The notes below the pieces were generated by a model, which saw nothing but the letters and a program-made list of their open reading frames with translations, was not told the origin of the DNA and did not search any database. Below are positions 7,701 through 15,126 of a stretch of 37,951 nt of DNA, piece after piece (the stretch's first letter is position 1; each line of letters starts with the position of its first letter). This DNA comes from a virus, in the IMG/VR virus record IMGVR_UViG_3300022745_000996, positions 1 to 37,951 of that record, one strand, 5' to 3'. Both the position numbers and the translations under genes were made by a program.

Positions 7701-10349
7701 CTCCATTTCGTGGATGCCGGTGACGCTGTCGGCGATGGCGGAGCCGCCCATGTGTGGGGTGCCGCTGTTGTCCATACTGGCCAATACCCCCACGAGGCCT
7801 GCAATGCCCAGGGTAATGGGGTCGAACGCGACCGACAGGATGGACGATGCGCTTTGGGCACCTGTAATCATGGCGCTGCCAATGGTGCCCCCCACTTCCT
7901 GGCCCGCGAGCATGATGGACTGGGCCGAAAATGCCGATGTGCCGTAGCTGGCACCGGACAGAATGCCCGCGCTGCTGGCCACACCGCCCATGCCAAACAG
8001 CGAGTTGCCTGCGTTGTACAGGCTGGCAGCGTTGGATGCGGTGCCAAACAGGCTGCCTGCCTGTCTTTGGGCCAGTGCGGCACCGGGGATGCCGATGGAC
8101 GTGCCAATATCAATCAACCAGCGCCGCCCGGTGATCTGCCACAGCATGTCCCACACCCCGGCCTTCAGGGCACGCTCAATCCGATGGGCTGCGCTTTCGC
8201 CTTGCTCACCGATGTGGTTCCAGGCATCATGGGCCACGTTTTCGACGCTGGTCCAGAACGACACTGCCTGCTCCGCAGCCGCCTTGTTGGCAATGGCTGC
8301 CTTGATCTTGGGGATGTACTCCTCATAAGCCGCCGTACCGGCCTTGATGCCCTTGGCCTCCAGCTCGCGCAGGGCAATCGTCACCTGGCGCTGTTCATTG
8401 GTTTGCGACAGCGCCTCGGTTTCGCGCTGGATGGCCAGCAGCATGTCTTTGGCAGCCTGTCCATCCAGCGCGCTGTTGACCTGGCCCGTCAGCGACGCCT
8501 TGTCGCGCAACAGGCGCAGCTCCTGTTCGGCCTTGATGATCACTTCATCGCGGGCACCTGAGTTGCGCAGGTTGATGACTTCCAGCTCTTTTGCCTTGAC
8601 CAATTCTTCTGCTTTGGCGGCCAGGTACACGCGCCGGGCAGCAGTGTCTTTGCCGACCAGGTCAATTTCGGTGCGCAGCTGCGCATTACCGGTCACCAGC
8701 TGGTCGATGGACTGCTGGTACTGGGCGACTTGCTGGCCGGTCAGTTTTTCGTCTAGGGCAACCGCAGCCTGGCGGGTCTGTTGCAGCTTGCGTTCAGCCT
8801 CTTGCTGGGTGAGCACATCGGCCAAGATTTTGGCCTGCACCAGCTGGGCTTCCTTGCTTTTGCGGGTTTTGGCATCCAGCTTGCCAGTGAGCTGTTCGGC
8901 CAGTTGCAGCGCGGTGCGCTCGCCTTCATTGATCTTGACGTAGTGCAGGCCCTGGTTTTGCAGCAGTGCCAGGTTTTGCTTTTCGGCAGCGACACGGGCC
9001 ACCAGGTTGGCCAGCTCGGTGTCGCCAGTCTTGGTTTTGTCGGCGTACTTTTCCTGGATGTTGACGATGCGCTCGGCCAGTTGTTTCTCGGTGAGCTTGC
9101 CCGCATTGATGAGAGCTTGCCCCTCTTCGCGGGCTTTTTGAACAGCCTGTTCCCGCTTTTGCCGATTGCTCTCAAACTGGACTCCCTCCTTGTCCCACGC
9201 CACCATCTTTTCAGTGAGTGCAACCTGTTCCGCTTGGGCGGTTGCGCCACGCTGCTGCAAGAGTACTTCTTGCTGTTTGGTGTCTACCAAGGCCTTTGCA
9301 GCGGCCAAACGCGATTCAATGTCTCCGGCGGCCAGGCCCCTGGATTTGCGGGCATCCAGTTGAGCCTGCAGGGCATCTACCGCCGACTGCGCCGACTTCA
9401 GCGCCCCCTCTGAGCCGGTGTCACGGCCAATGGACTTGATGGCATCCCATGTCTCAGACACCACGTTGCGGATGCCCATCCAGGCCTTTTCCACCAAGCC
9501 AAGGTTGGCCGCCATGTCTTTCGACCGGCCATTGATGGTGTCAGCCAGGGCTTTTTGCGCGACGGCAACCGCCTCTGTGTGCTTGCCCTGGTCAACCAGG
9601 GCCTTGATCTGTTCGTAAGTCGATGCAGTGAGGTAGTGCATCGACTCGTTGAGCTTCAGACTGCCCTCCAGGGGGGCCTTGCCCAGCTCCGCAAACGCCT
9701 TGGCCGTGTCTTCAGCGGCTGCGCCACCCACAGCCTCAAAACGCATGGCTGCAGTGGTGAACTCTTGCAAATGGGCAGCGCCCACCTTGCCCGTGTCCAC
9801 CATAGCACCCAGCACTTCAACGGCCCGGCCTTGGGTGCCCACCACAGCATCCACACCAGCGGCCATGCCCATGAGCTGGCCCTTGGTCACGCCAGCCGCG
9901 TTGCCACTGTTGATGATGGCGTTTTGCAGCGATCGTGATTCCGATGAACCGGACTCAAATGCCACTGCCAGCATGGCCGCCGACCCGGCCACCACGGTCA
10001 GCGGATTGACCAGCCCCAGCACATAGCCACCCAGTGCACGGGCGGCATTGCCTGCACCACCAAACATGTCTTTCAGCTGCCCACCCTGCTGCATCAACAC
10101 CGTCAGCGGAGCCTGGCCACTGGCCAGCGATACGGCAATGTCGGTGAACTGTGCAGGCACACCCCGTAACGCAGCCTGCATTTGCTTGGCCGATATTTCG
10201 GTGGTGGCCGATGCGCTGCGCATGGCCTCACGCATCACATCAGCTGACTGGCGCGTGGCGTTGGCCGCCTCGTTGACACCGGCAATCAGAGGTTTGGGGT
10301 CGGCCCCCAAAACAATGCGAACCCCTTGCCCTTGTGTGTTGCTGCTCAT
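4698..10349 (-). CDS. Tail tape measure protein
   Basis: At 1883 residues this is the largest gene. The N-terminal 300 residues (MQAALRGVPAQFTDIAVSLA, then QQGGQLKDMFGG) match the prophage tail length tape measure family related to lambda gpH. Residues about 320-640 are a long charged coiled coil, followed by hydrophobic Gly/Ala-rich stretches around 750-880 and further helical repeats. In long-tailed phages the protein sets tail length, enters the cell and helps DNA pass. Its size implies a long tail, roughly 280 nm at 1.5 angstrom per residue (inference). CAGGTG precedes ATG 10349. Upstream are the chaperones that are expected to load it. Confidence 0.95.
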   Translation of the reverse strand: MSSNTQGQGVRIVLGADPKPLIAGVNEAANATRQSADVMREAMRSASATTEISAKQMQAALRGVPAQFTDIAVSLASGQAPLTVLMQQGGQLKDMFGGAGNAARALGGYVLGLVNPLTVVAGSAAMLAVAFESGSSESRSLQNAIINSGNAAGVTKGQLMGMAAGVDAVVGTQGRAVEVLGAMVDTGKVGAAHLQEFTTAAMRFEAVGGAAAEDTAKAFAELGKAPLEGSLKLNESMHYLTASTYEQIKALVDQGKHTEAVAVAQKALADTINGRSKDMAANLGLVEKAWMGIRNVVSETWDAIKSIGRDTGSEGALKSAQSAVDALQAQLDARKSRGLAAGDIESRLAAAKALVDTKQQEVLLQQRGATAQAEQVALTEKMVAWDKEGVQFESNRQKREQAVQKAREEGQALINAGKLTEKQLAERIVNIQEKYADKTKTGDTELANLVARVAAEKQNLALLQNQGLHYVKINEGERTALQLAEQLTGKLDAKTRKSKEAQLVQAKILADVLTQQEAERKLQQTRQAAVALDEKLTGQQVAQYQQSIDQLVTGNAQLRTEIDLVGKDTAARRVYLAAKAEELVKAKELEVINLRNSGARDEVIIKAEQELRLLRDKASLTGQVNSALDGQAAKDMLLAIQRETEALSQTNEQRQVTIALRELEAKGIKAGTAAYEEYIPKIKAAIANKAAAEQAVSFWTSVENVAHDAWNHIGEQGESAAHRIERALKAGVWDMLWQITGRRWLIDIGTSIGIPGAALAQRQAGSLFGTASNAASLYNAGNSLFGMGGVASSAGILSGASYGTSAFSAQSIMLAGQEVGGTIGSAMITGAQSASSILSVAFDPITLGIAGLVGVLASMDNSGTPHMGGSAIADSVTGIHEMESALIGFGLSASDVSSKVVTSSKQLAGSALSILQGLDALGGGKNKFSVATGFADDSSSDGAWGSLAITRNGKSLVDWRDTQTSRWAPKEFANGEAGAKEYGNALAAGIKQAIDQIDLPDWAGKIVKSMGDTPTMDELSATLAKIQAMPEQALQAIGSSSQALAGIIYTGMQTSDPAGAGAAFAGQITYGIEASLYQGFANQITGIVTTQLVTPVVTAMASRATLTEAMATASIDTMKAQVSAAGAAFAAIVNDPGFKDALASVNTLIASSIGSSIEGFAAPTAPAAYTGMATAAAAVAPAAAAASAATADFGNAVDTLAQQFAQATDSLTTTGADLAVQLLRAQGNEAAALAAERTQYLAQYTSLGRAEQDRIAQLYDANQAIKDQIDAINKQKQAVSGYVDSLQSSLGALLSATAQRGYSAYSLVAKAVSASGMDGLSVGQIFGQVANLSQSQIKANAMAFASSKDATLQAKAAVLELAGGLLQLSSAAEQAYKSAEQNLANAWLAIAQQTVASENAIINGVVNAQQAVDSALQASATSLRTLAKDIRTFVADLDATDSGGLNPGAQYAAAQAAYSILQAQALAGDTTAQGKLTAAAQKVLDTGKATTATQADYLRIVASIKNGLDAVASQAEQDAKKLSPLEQGITDLAKAQDTLIKWQTLAADAGISTERIAQAQLSEVQKARAEWVKATDLQTAADRIVTQYGYSASTITAAMKGLQDGTIDQAKALDGVSTAIGDVAKAASALTVDVSAFSGIENSLTTTVGGIGAQILNGLTPLERAIIGLTGAIGRINTAPVTPVVGTTTGGTSYPMPSISPDYGSYTSIVAKYGQETINTAGTQLMSIIGSGDQAALVSSVSEAIKQGVTSSDLAALLTSNGLTISSSDLSGWAVSKGLPSFDVGINRVPYDMTANIHQGEAVIPAKFNPFNPGSESWGGNADAQADMLAELKALRAELAELRQANSAENAAIAGSSLRSAKVLEAITPDGDALATRTAKAIA

Positions 10350-10353
10350 GGTG

Positions 10354-10728
10354 TCACCTGCCCGCGTTGCGGATGGCCAGCACCTCGGCCTCCATCACCC
10401 GAATGGCCCACCACACTGGCTCGCGTTTTTTGGGCTTGATGCACTCCATCTGCGTGTGCACACCGGCGTAGTTCAGGCCCACGCACAGGGGCGCTCCCAT
10501 GGCGGGCGTGAGCCATTGCCATTGCGTGGCACAGCGCGCGAAAACAGACCAGGCGTTGGCAAACCATGGGTACAACTCGACGTGGGTGGGGGCGTGTGTT
10601 TGCTGTTTGGGGGGGATTAGCCGGTCTGGGTCCAGCCCCAGCAGGGCACATTCCTGGCGAAACGCCGCGTCCACCAGGCATGTGTCTGCGCTGTCGGCCT
10701 TCAGCTGGTGGCGGACAGCGGCTCGGAG
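10354..10728 (-). CDS. Tail chaperone T domain, made by -1 frameshift (DUF1799-like)
   Basis: This frame lies between the tail chaperone and the tape measure gene, and reads as the T part of a G/GT chaperone pair; the protein resembles DUF1799. It is continuous with the chaperone after a -1 slip at the heptamer in 10728-10734. The fusion would contain 114 chaperone residues plus 124 residues from this frame (238 in total). An independent start is unlikely: the first start-like codon is a GTG at 10674 without a ribosome binding site. By analogy with lambda gpGT, the fusion binds the tape measure and recruits tail tube subunits. The frame continuity is seen directly; frameshifting in the cell is inferred. 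Confidence 0.8.
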   Translation of the reverse strand, partial: LRAAVRHQLKADSADTCLVDAAFRQECALLGLDPDRLIPPKQQTHAPTHVELYPWFANAWSVFARCATQWQWLTPAMGAPLCVGLNYAGVHTQMECIKPKKREPVWWAIRVMEAEVLAIRNAGR

Positions 10729-11069
10729 TTTTTTGCGCCGGCGTCCACGCTGAAGGCATTGAAGTAGCCATTGACAAATGCACTTTCGGTGCCCGCCCAG
10801 TCTTCAAACAGCTCCACCCGCGTGGCCGGGGTGTAGGGCACCACTTCGCCCGTTTTGGTTTTGACGTCCCAGTCCACAAGCACCAAATCCAGAAACTCGG
10901 CGTCAAGCATCTGCTTGGACTCCAGCTTTTCCCGGGCCGCTTTGGCCTCGCTGGTTTTCAGGCGGCGGTAGCGCCCGCGCATTTCCACACGCTCCACAGT
11001 GCCCATGTCACCGGGAATTTGGTACACAACCGCCGCCCAGAAGGCGACCGACGCAATCACAACTGCCAT
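10701..11069 (-). CDS. Tail assembly chaperone (G-like)
   Basis: A 122-residue protein placed between the tail tube and tape measure genes, where siphophages encode the gpG-like chaperone. It carries a KTSEAKAAREKLE helix followed by LVLVDWDVKTKTGEVVPYTP, typical of such chaperones. ATG 11069 was chosen because AAAGGA lies seven to eight bases upstream; a longer reading to 11138 lacks this. The gene ends 25 bases after a slippery heptamer, so most ribosomes should make this short form and a minority the GT fusion. It is expected to act in the cytoplasm and be absent from the finished virion. Confidence 0.8.
   Translation of the reverse strand: MAVVIASVAFWAAVVYQIPGDMGTVERVEMRGRYRRLKTSEAKAAREKLESKQMLDAEFLDLVLVDWDVKTKTGEVVPYTPATRVELFEDWAGTESAFVNGYFNAFSVDAGAKNSEPLSATS
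10728..10734 (-). promoter_or_regulatory. Programmed -1 ribosomal frameshift site (A AAA AAC)
   Basis: On the minus strand the chaperone gene reads GCA AAA AAC TCC near its end, giving the classic slippery heptamer A-AAA-AAC in the correct phase. Slipping back one base gives CTC CGA GCC and then an open frame into the T domain without any stop. The zero frame ends 25 bases later at TGA (10701-10703). Phages with long non-contractile tails nearly always use such a slip between the two genes ahead of the tape measure. Confidence 0.8.
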
Positions 11070-11103
11070 GGCAAAAATCCTTTGTTCAAAATGGAGGAAG
11101 GGG

Positions 11104-12030
11104 TCAGGCCTCAATGGCCCATTCGTCGTTTCCCGCATCGGTGGGGCGGAAGGTCAGGGGCACCTGAATCATTTGCACCCCGTCTTGCTCGCTGAAGCTG
11201 GGCTTGCCCAGCTGAACATTGGGGGCGGTGATCTTCACGGTGTTGGTGGCGGCCTGGCCGTGGCGCAATACCAGCGCACCCAAGGTGCCTGCCTTGACCA
11301 GGTCCACCCAGTTCTTTGTGCCCACGGCTGAGTTTTCGAAGGTGACAGAGCCCACCGACTTGCGGCCCGTGATGCGGGTTTCGTCCACCCCGATCAGGTC
11401 GCGCTTGACCACGGTGTTGCCCATGTCAAAGCTGAATGCACTGGCGATCAGCGTGGCTCCGTGCAGGCTGAGCGTGGTGTTGGCTTTGTTGACGCCAATC
11501 GGGTCCAGGAACGCCGCATAGTTCACGGCGGGCATGGCCCCGCTGTCGGTCACGGGCTCAAAACTGCCTGTGGCCTCAATTTCCCACCATGGCAACGCTT
11601 TTGCATCGCAGCTCACCTTCATGTTCAGCTGCGCGCCTTGCATGCGGTAGACCTGGTTGTCGATCACGCCTTCAATGGTCACGCTCTCAATGCCATCGGT
11701 CACCGGTGCAAACACGGTTTTCACACCCGAAGTCACGGTGGCAGAGGCCGCTGCAGCACGCAACAGCACACCCCAGCCAGGCATGTTGCCAGTGGCAGCC
11801 ACACCGCAAAACGGCACCTTGAATGACACCTTGCGGTACACCGTGGTCATGACCGAGCCACCGGCTCCAAAGAACGGCTTCACATAGTTGAACTCTTGCT
11901 CATCACCTTCCAGCGGTGTGAGGTTCACGTCACGGGCCAACATGGCATCGGCAGCGGCCAGGGTCGGGGCCGTGCCACGGGTGGCTTCCACTTTGACCCG
12001 CAGGGCCATTTTGTTCATGAAAAGGGGCAT
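11104..12030 (-). CDS. Major tail tube protein
   Basis: A 308-residue protein, beta-rich, with ALRVKVEATRGTAPTLAAADA near the N-terminus and LTPLEGDEQEFNYVKPFFG after it, a pattern typical of siphophage tail tube subunits. It should polymerise around the tape measure to form the non-contractile tail tube. The C-terminal segment (VQMIQVPLTFRP) continues the beta pattern. ATG 12030 is preceded by GGAG; further ATGs at 12018 and 12009 are possible but poorer. Neighbours are the tail terminator side upstream and the chaperones downstream, the canonical order. Confidence 0.88.
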   Translation of the reverse strand: MPLFMNKMALRVKVEATRGTAPTLAAADAMLARDVNLTPLEGDEQEFNYVKPFFGAGGSVMTTVYRKVSFKVPFCGVAATGNMPGWGVLLRAAAASATVTSGVKTVFAPVTDGIESVTIEGVIDNQVYRMQGAQLNMKVSCDAKALPWWEIEATGSFEPVTDSGAMPAVNYAAFLDPIGVNKANTTLSLHGATLIASAFSFDMGNTVVKRDLIGVDETRITGRKSVGSVTFENSAVGTKNWVDLVKAGTLGALVLRHGQAATNTVKITAPNVQLGKPSFSEQDGVQMIQVPLTFRPTDAGNDEWAIEA

Positions 12031-12063
12031 GTTTCGCTCCAGTGGTTGGGGGGTGACAGCGGC

Positions 12064-12270
12064 TTAAACCGCTGCGGGGGTGTCGGTGGCAGGTGCATCT
12101 GCCGTGCGTTCGAGCAGCTCGCGTGTGCCATCTGGCTTGGCCACATACAGGCCGCCTTGGCCGTGGTCGGTGCTGTGTGGCACCGTGGCTGCAGTGGCCA
12201 ATGCAGTTCCGGGGATGGGATCGACGCTGGCGGCGTCCAGTACGGGGTCTGGTTTGTCGGTTTCAGCCAT
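12064..12270 (-). CDS. Small acidic protein of the head-tail region
   Basis: A 68-residue protein, acidic and rich in Ala, Pro, Thr and Asp, with a central GGLYVAKPDGTRELLER segment. No family is recognised. ATG 12270 (MAETDKPD) was chosen over a GTG at 12318 that would overlap the gene before; GAGAG lies upstream. The gene sits two bases after the tail terminator gene and before the tail tube gene, so it is probably expressed with both. A structural or assembly role is possible but not shown. Confidence 0.6.
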   Translation of the reverse strand: MAETDKPDPVLDAASVDPIPGTALATAATVPHSTDHGQGGLYVAKPDGTRELLERTADAPATDTPAAV

Positions 12271-12272
12271 GG

Positions 12273-12695
12273 TCACGCTCTCAGGTAGGTCTGGTACACA
12301 AATTCGTCGGACCACCACAGCCGCCCGTTCGCATCCAGGCGCAACAGACGGCCAGCGCCGTACTGCACGGCCTCGCCGGTGGTGGCATCGGGCACCCAGC
12401 CCAGCAGGCTGGTTTTCAGGGCGGCCCGCAGGGGTTTGAGGTCGCTCAGCGCAGCTGCACCGTTGGCGTCACGGCGGTTGTTCACCACCAGCACCACGGC
12501 AAAGCGGTGCAGCACGGTTTGCCGCAGCACCTGTGTGGTGGCACTGGGTTGTGCGTCATCGGTCAGCGGCATCACATACGCAGCCGGGGTGGCCGGTGCG
12601 CCATCGATGGCGGCATCCAGGTCGGCTGTGCCGCCCACCTGGCGCAAACCCGTGGCCATGGCCTTGAGCCGCTGAATCACCAGGTCAAGGTCCAT
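12273..12695 (-). CDS. Tail terminator-like protein
   Basis: A 140-residue protein beginning MDLDLVIQRLKAMATGLRQVGG followed by an AYVMPL strand and an FAVVLVVNNRRD strand, the style of the phage tail terminator family found just ahead of tail tube genes. Such proteins cap the tail tube and join it to the head connector. Its ATG overlaps the stop of the DUF1320 gene by one base (TGATG), so translation is probably coupled. The assignment rests on this pattern and on position; sequence similarity in this family is low. Confidence 0.72.
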   Translation of the reverse strand: MDLDLVIQRLKAMATGLRQVGGTADLDAAIDGAPATPAAYVMPLTDDAQPSATTQVLRQTVLHRFAVVLVVNNRRDANGAAALSDLKPLRAALKTSLLGWVPDATTGEAVQYGAGRLLRLDANGRLWWSDEFVYQTYLRA

Positions 12696-13120
12696 CAGTA
12701 GTGCTCCAGTTGGCCAGGGCCAAACACCCGTTGCGGTGCCCGCATGGCCACGGCATTGCCACTGCCACCAGTTGCGGTGGTCAGTGCAACGCCACCGGCC
12801 AGCTGCACTTCGCCCGTGCCCATGCGGCGCAGCAGCGCCAGGGCGTCCAGGTGGCGCTGGCGCACCAGGTCGGGGGCGGCATCGCCACACAGGTGGTAGC
12901 GGGCCATGTCGGCAGCCAGGCGCACCAGCACCTCGGGCACCACCGCCAGGGGCAGCTGGTAGCGCGAGGCCAGGTAGGTGTCGATTTCCGCATCGGCATC
13001 GGCCAGCGCACGGCCCAGCACCACCGGGTCGATGGACGAACCGTCCACCCTGTTGGTGCGCTGGGCCAGCTCGGCTTCGCCAAAGCGGTCCACCATGTCG
13101 GCTTGGGCTGCGTAGGTCAT
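12695..13120 (-). CDS. DUF1320 / Mu gp36-like head-tail joining protein
   Basis: A 141-residue protein starting MTYAAQADMVDRFGEAELAQ, with IDTYLASRYQLPL and VLVRLAADMARYHL. This is the DUF1320 (gp436/Mu gp36) family, placed between capsid and tail genes and thought to be a head-completion or adaptor protein. The helical N-terminal domain is followed by a Gly/Ala-rich tail. It follows the capsid and decoration genes by a short gap and overlaps the tail terminator by one base. Confidence 0.88.
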   Translation of the reverse strand: MTYAAQADMVDRFGEAELAQRTNRVDGSSIDPVVLGRALADADAEIDTYLASRYQLPLAVVPEVLVRLAADMARYHLCGDAAPDLVRQRHLDALALLRRMGTGEVQLAGGVALTTATGGSGNAVAMRAPQRVFGPGQLEHY

Positions 13121-13146
13121 GGCTGGGGTGCTTGGTCAGCGGTGGC

Positions 13147-13473
13147 TCAGCGCAGAACGCGAATGATGTCGCCCGCCGCAGCGGCAGCGTCACGCGCCGC
13201 ACCAAAGGTCACGCCAGTGGATTGAGGCACCACACGGCCAGAGGCATCGCTTTCCACCGCTGCACCCACCGCAATGGCGGCACCGGCTTCTACCAGCAGC
13301 TCGCCATGGGTGTTCACACCGGCCTGCTCGCCAATGTCGCAGTTGGCATTGGCCGTGCCCAAAGCGCGGGCACCGGCACCACAGGTGCCACCTGCAAAGT
13401 TGACCAGGCGCAGCCGGGTCAGTGCGGTGGTCGCGGCCACGTTGGTGGCCATCAGGATTTTTTCGGTTTGCAT
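13147..13473 (-). CDS. Capsid cement / decoration protein (DUF2190-like)
   Basis: A 108-residue protein with the Gly/Ala-rich beta pattern of DUF2190 proteins: VVESDASGRV-type turns, an AGAAIAVGAAVE strand and a GDIIRVL C-terminus. Several members stabilise expanded capsids by binding the outer shell. It lies two genes after the major capsid gene, where cement proteins are normally encoded. A second ATG (MATNVAA, 13452) is an alternative start. Confidence 0.75.
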   Translation of the reverse strand: MQTEKILMATNVAATTALTRLRLVNFAGGTCGAGARALGTANANCDIGEQAGVNTHGELLVEAGAAIAVGAAVESDASGRVVPQSTGVTFGAARDAAAAAGDIIRVLR

Positions 13474-13479
13474 GAGGGC

Positions 13480-13674
13480 TTACTCCTTTTCAGGTTCAGT
13501 GGGGGCCGGTGCCACGTTGGCACCCTGTTTCTGGGCTGCTGCAGCGGTCAGCTCCACGGCATCGCCAGGCAGGTGCAGAACGCCGTCGTGCAGCAGCGGC
13601 GTGTGCTGGACCACAAAAACCTGGGTTTCCGGCTCGTCGGCAACGGTGGGGGTGGTTTTGCTCTTGGTGGCCAT
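13480..13674 (-). CDS. Small capsid-region protein (DUF7210-like)
   Basis: A 64-residue protein. A lysine/threonine-rich start (MATKSKTTPTV) is followed by LLHDGVLHLPGDAVELTAAAA, a short beta-helix module seen in small proteins between the major capsid and decoration genes of Mu-like phages (DUF7210, from memory). The ATG at 13674 lies 11 bases after the capsid gene stop. The frame extends further upstream but that part only mirrors the capsid gene. Function is unknown; a role in head assembly is likely from position. Confidence 0.65.
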   Translation of the reverse strand: MATKSKTTPTVADEPETQVFVVQHTPLLHDGVLHLPGDAVELTAAAAQKQGANVAPAPTEPEKE

Positions 13675-13685
13675 GTGTGCACCTA

Positions 13686-14612
13686 TCAAGCGTTGGTGTC
13701 GCTGATCAGGTAACCGGCCTCGGCACCCAGCAGGTAGGGGCGGAAGATGTCCGTGTTGCGGATCAGCTCCACCTTGCCGTCTTCGGTGCGGGTGTCCACC
13801 ACCGGTTGGCCGCGCTTGCGCAGCGTGTAGCCGTAGCTGGGCTCGTAGGGGCTGCGCTGGTCGGCACCGCCGCCCACGGTGGGCACGTATGCCAACACCA
13901 TGCTGTCGGCCCAAATGTCGGTCGTGGTGCCGTCGTCAGCGGCCTTCACGGCGCGACCGATGACGATGTTCTCGATCTCAAAAATATCGCGCAGGTCAGC
14001 CAGTTGCACCAGGCGTGAGTGGGTGTCGCTCAGGATGGCTTTGAGCTGGGGGTGCTTTTTCAGGGCCTTCCAGCACTGGTAGCCAATGACCGCCGTGTTT
14101 GGTTCGCGCACGATCTTGGCGCGCACTGCGGCCTTGGCATCGCTGATCACGCCCTCCGGGTCGGAGCTGGCATGGGTGAACTGGCTGGTGCCCGACAACG
14201 TGATCTTGTTGCCCACCGGGTAGTTGGCTGCGTTTTGCGCCATGGCCGCCACGTTGGCTTCGTGGCGCAGGCGGATGCCTTCCACCACGATGTTGGTGCC
14301 ACGGGCTTGCAGCGGGAAGGCGCTTTCGGCGTCTTCGCGGTAGTCAATCGGGTACTCCAGATCGTGTTCGTCCAGCGCCACGTCAATGGAGCCCACGTCT
14401 TCAGGGCTGACCCGGTTGCTCTTGGCGCGCAGGGCACGCTCGGTGTTGTAGATCTTGAAATGCTCTTTCCCGAACTTCGGAATCTTGCCGCCCTCTTTGT
14501 CTACGCTGACAAAGGGGAACAGCTGATCGCCCACGAGCTGGGCATTGGTGTAGCCAATGGCCAGGGCGGTCAGGACCGGGTCAACGACCCGCAAATTACT
14601 CAAACGTCCCAT
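13686..14612 (-). CDS. Major capsid protein
   Basis: A 308-residue capsid subunit with the HK97-like layout of Mu-like siphophages: an N-terminal arm (MGRLSNLRVVDPVLTALAIG), an extended-loop region around LRAKSNRVSPEDV, a central Ala-rich spine helix (HEANVAAMAQNAANY) and a C-terminal RNTDIFRPYLLG strand. A GTSQFTH segment around residue 140 is typical of this group. AGGAG lies about ten bases ahead of ATG 14612. It follows the protease/scaffold gene and precedes decoration and adaptor genes. Confidence 0.95.
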   Translation of the reverse strand: MGRLSNLRVVDPVLTALAIGYTNAQLVGDQLFPFVSVDKEGGKIPKFGKEHFKIYNTERALRAKSNRVSPEDVGSIDVALDEHDLEYPIDYREDAESAFPLQARGTNIVVEGIRLRHEANVAAMAQNAANYPVGNKITLSGTSQFTHASSDPEGVISDAKAAVRAKIVREPNTAVIGYQCWKALKKHPQLKAILSDTHSRLVQLADLRDIFEIENIVIGRAVKAADDGTTTDIWADSMVLAYVPTVGGGADQRSPYEPSYGYTLRKRGQPVVDTRTEDGKVELIRNTDIFRPYLLGAEAGYLISDTNA

Positions 14613-14664
14613 GAGGTGGTGCTCCTATATAGATATGGGTGACGAAGGAAGTGGGCGTGCGGCG

Positions 14665-15126
14665 TCAGCGGATGACGGCGCGGGCAGCGGTGGCGTAGTC
14701 CACCTTGTGCTGTGCGGCATGGGCCTTGATGGCTTTGTGCTGGGCCAGGCGGGCAGGGTCGGCGCTTTCGGCAAACTGGGCGTCGTCGTCGGCCTGGTGG
14801 TCGCCTTGGGCTGCCGCATTGGCCTGGGTGGCGTGCTCGCCAAACTCCACCACCTTGGGCGCTGCGCTCAGCATGGCTTTGAGCTGGTCAACCAGCGGGG
14901 CTTTGGCATCGCCCTCGCCAAACTCCACCACCGCTTCTTGCGTGGCAAAGTGGTCCAGCGTGGCGGCAATGACGCCGGTGTAGGCAGGCAGCAGGCGGCC
15001 TTGGCTGACCAGCCCTTCGGCAAATGCCACGTTGGCGGCATGTGCCTGGGTGGCCTTGTTAGCGGCCAGTTCGGCGCGCAATTTCTGGTTCTCCGCTTCC
15101 AGCGCGGCTTTCTCTTCAGGGGTCAC
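14665..15126 (-). CDS. Internal in-frame start for the scaffolding protein (Mu Z-like)
   Basis: Inside the protease gene, at residue 270, a GTG codon (15124-15126) is preceded by GGAGG with a five-base spacer. Starting there gives a 153-residue protein beginning (M)TPEEKAALEAENQKLRAEL, which is exactly the helical scaffold domain. Mu makes its scaffold Z, and lambda its Nu3, from an internal start in the protease gene. The site and spacing are seen; use in the cell is inferred. Confidence 0.65.
   Translation of the reverse strand: MTPEEKAALEAENQKLRAELAANKATQAHAANVAFAEGLVSQGRLLPAYTGVIAATLDHFATQEAVVEFGEGDAKAPLVDQLKAMLSAAPKVVEFGEHATQANAAAQGDHQADDDAQFAESADPARLAQHKAIKAHAAQHKVDYATAARAVIR

Noticed and set aside
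2067-10349. Mu-type contractile tail (sheath, baseplate)
   Set aside because: No sheath or baseplate homologues; tail tube, terminator, G/GT chaperones and gpH-like tape measure point to a non-contractile tail.
10346-10906. A third-frame open reading frame across the chaperone region
   Set aside because: Arg/Pro-rich translation; the G and frameshifted T frames explain the region.
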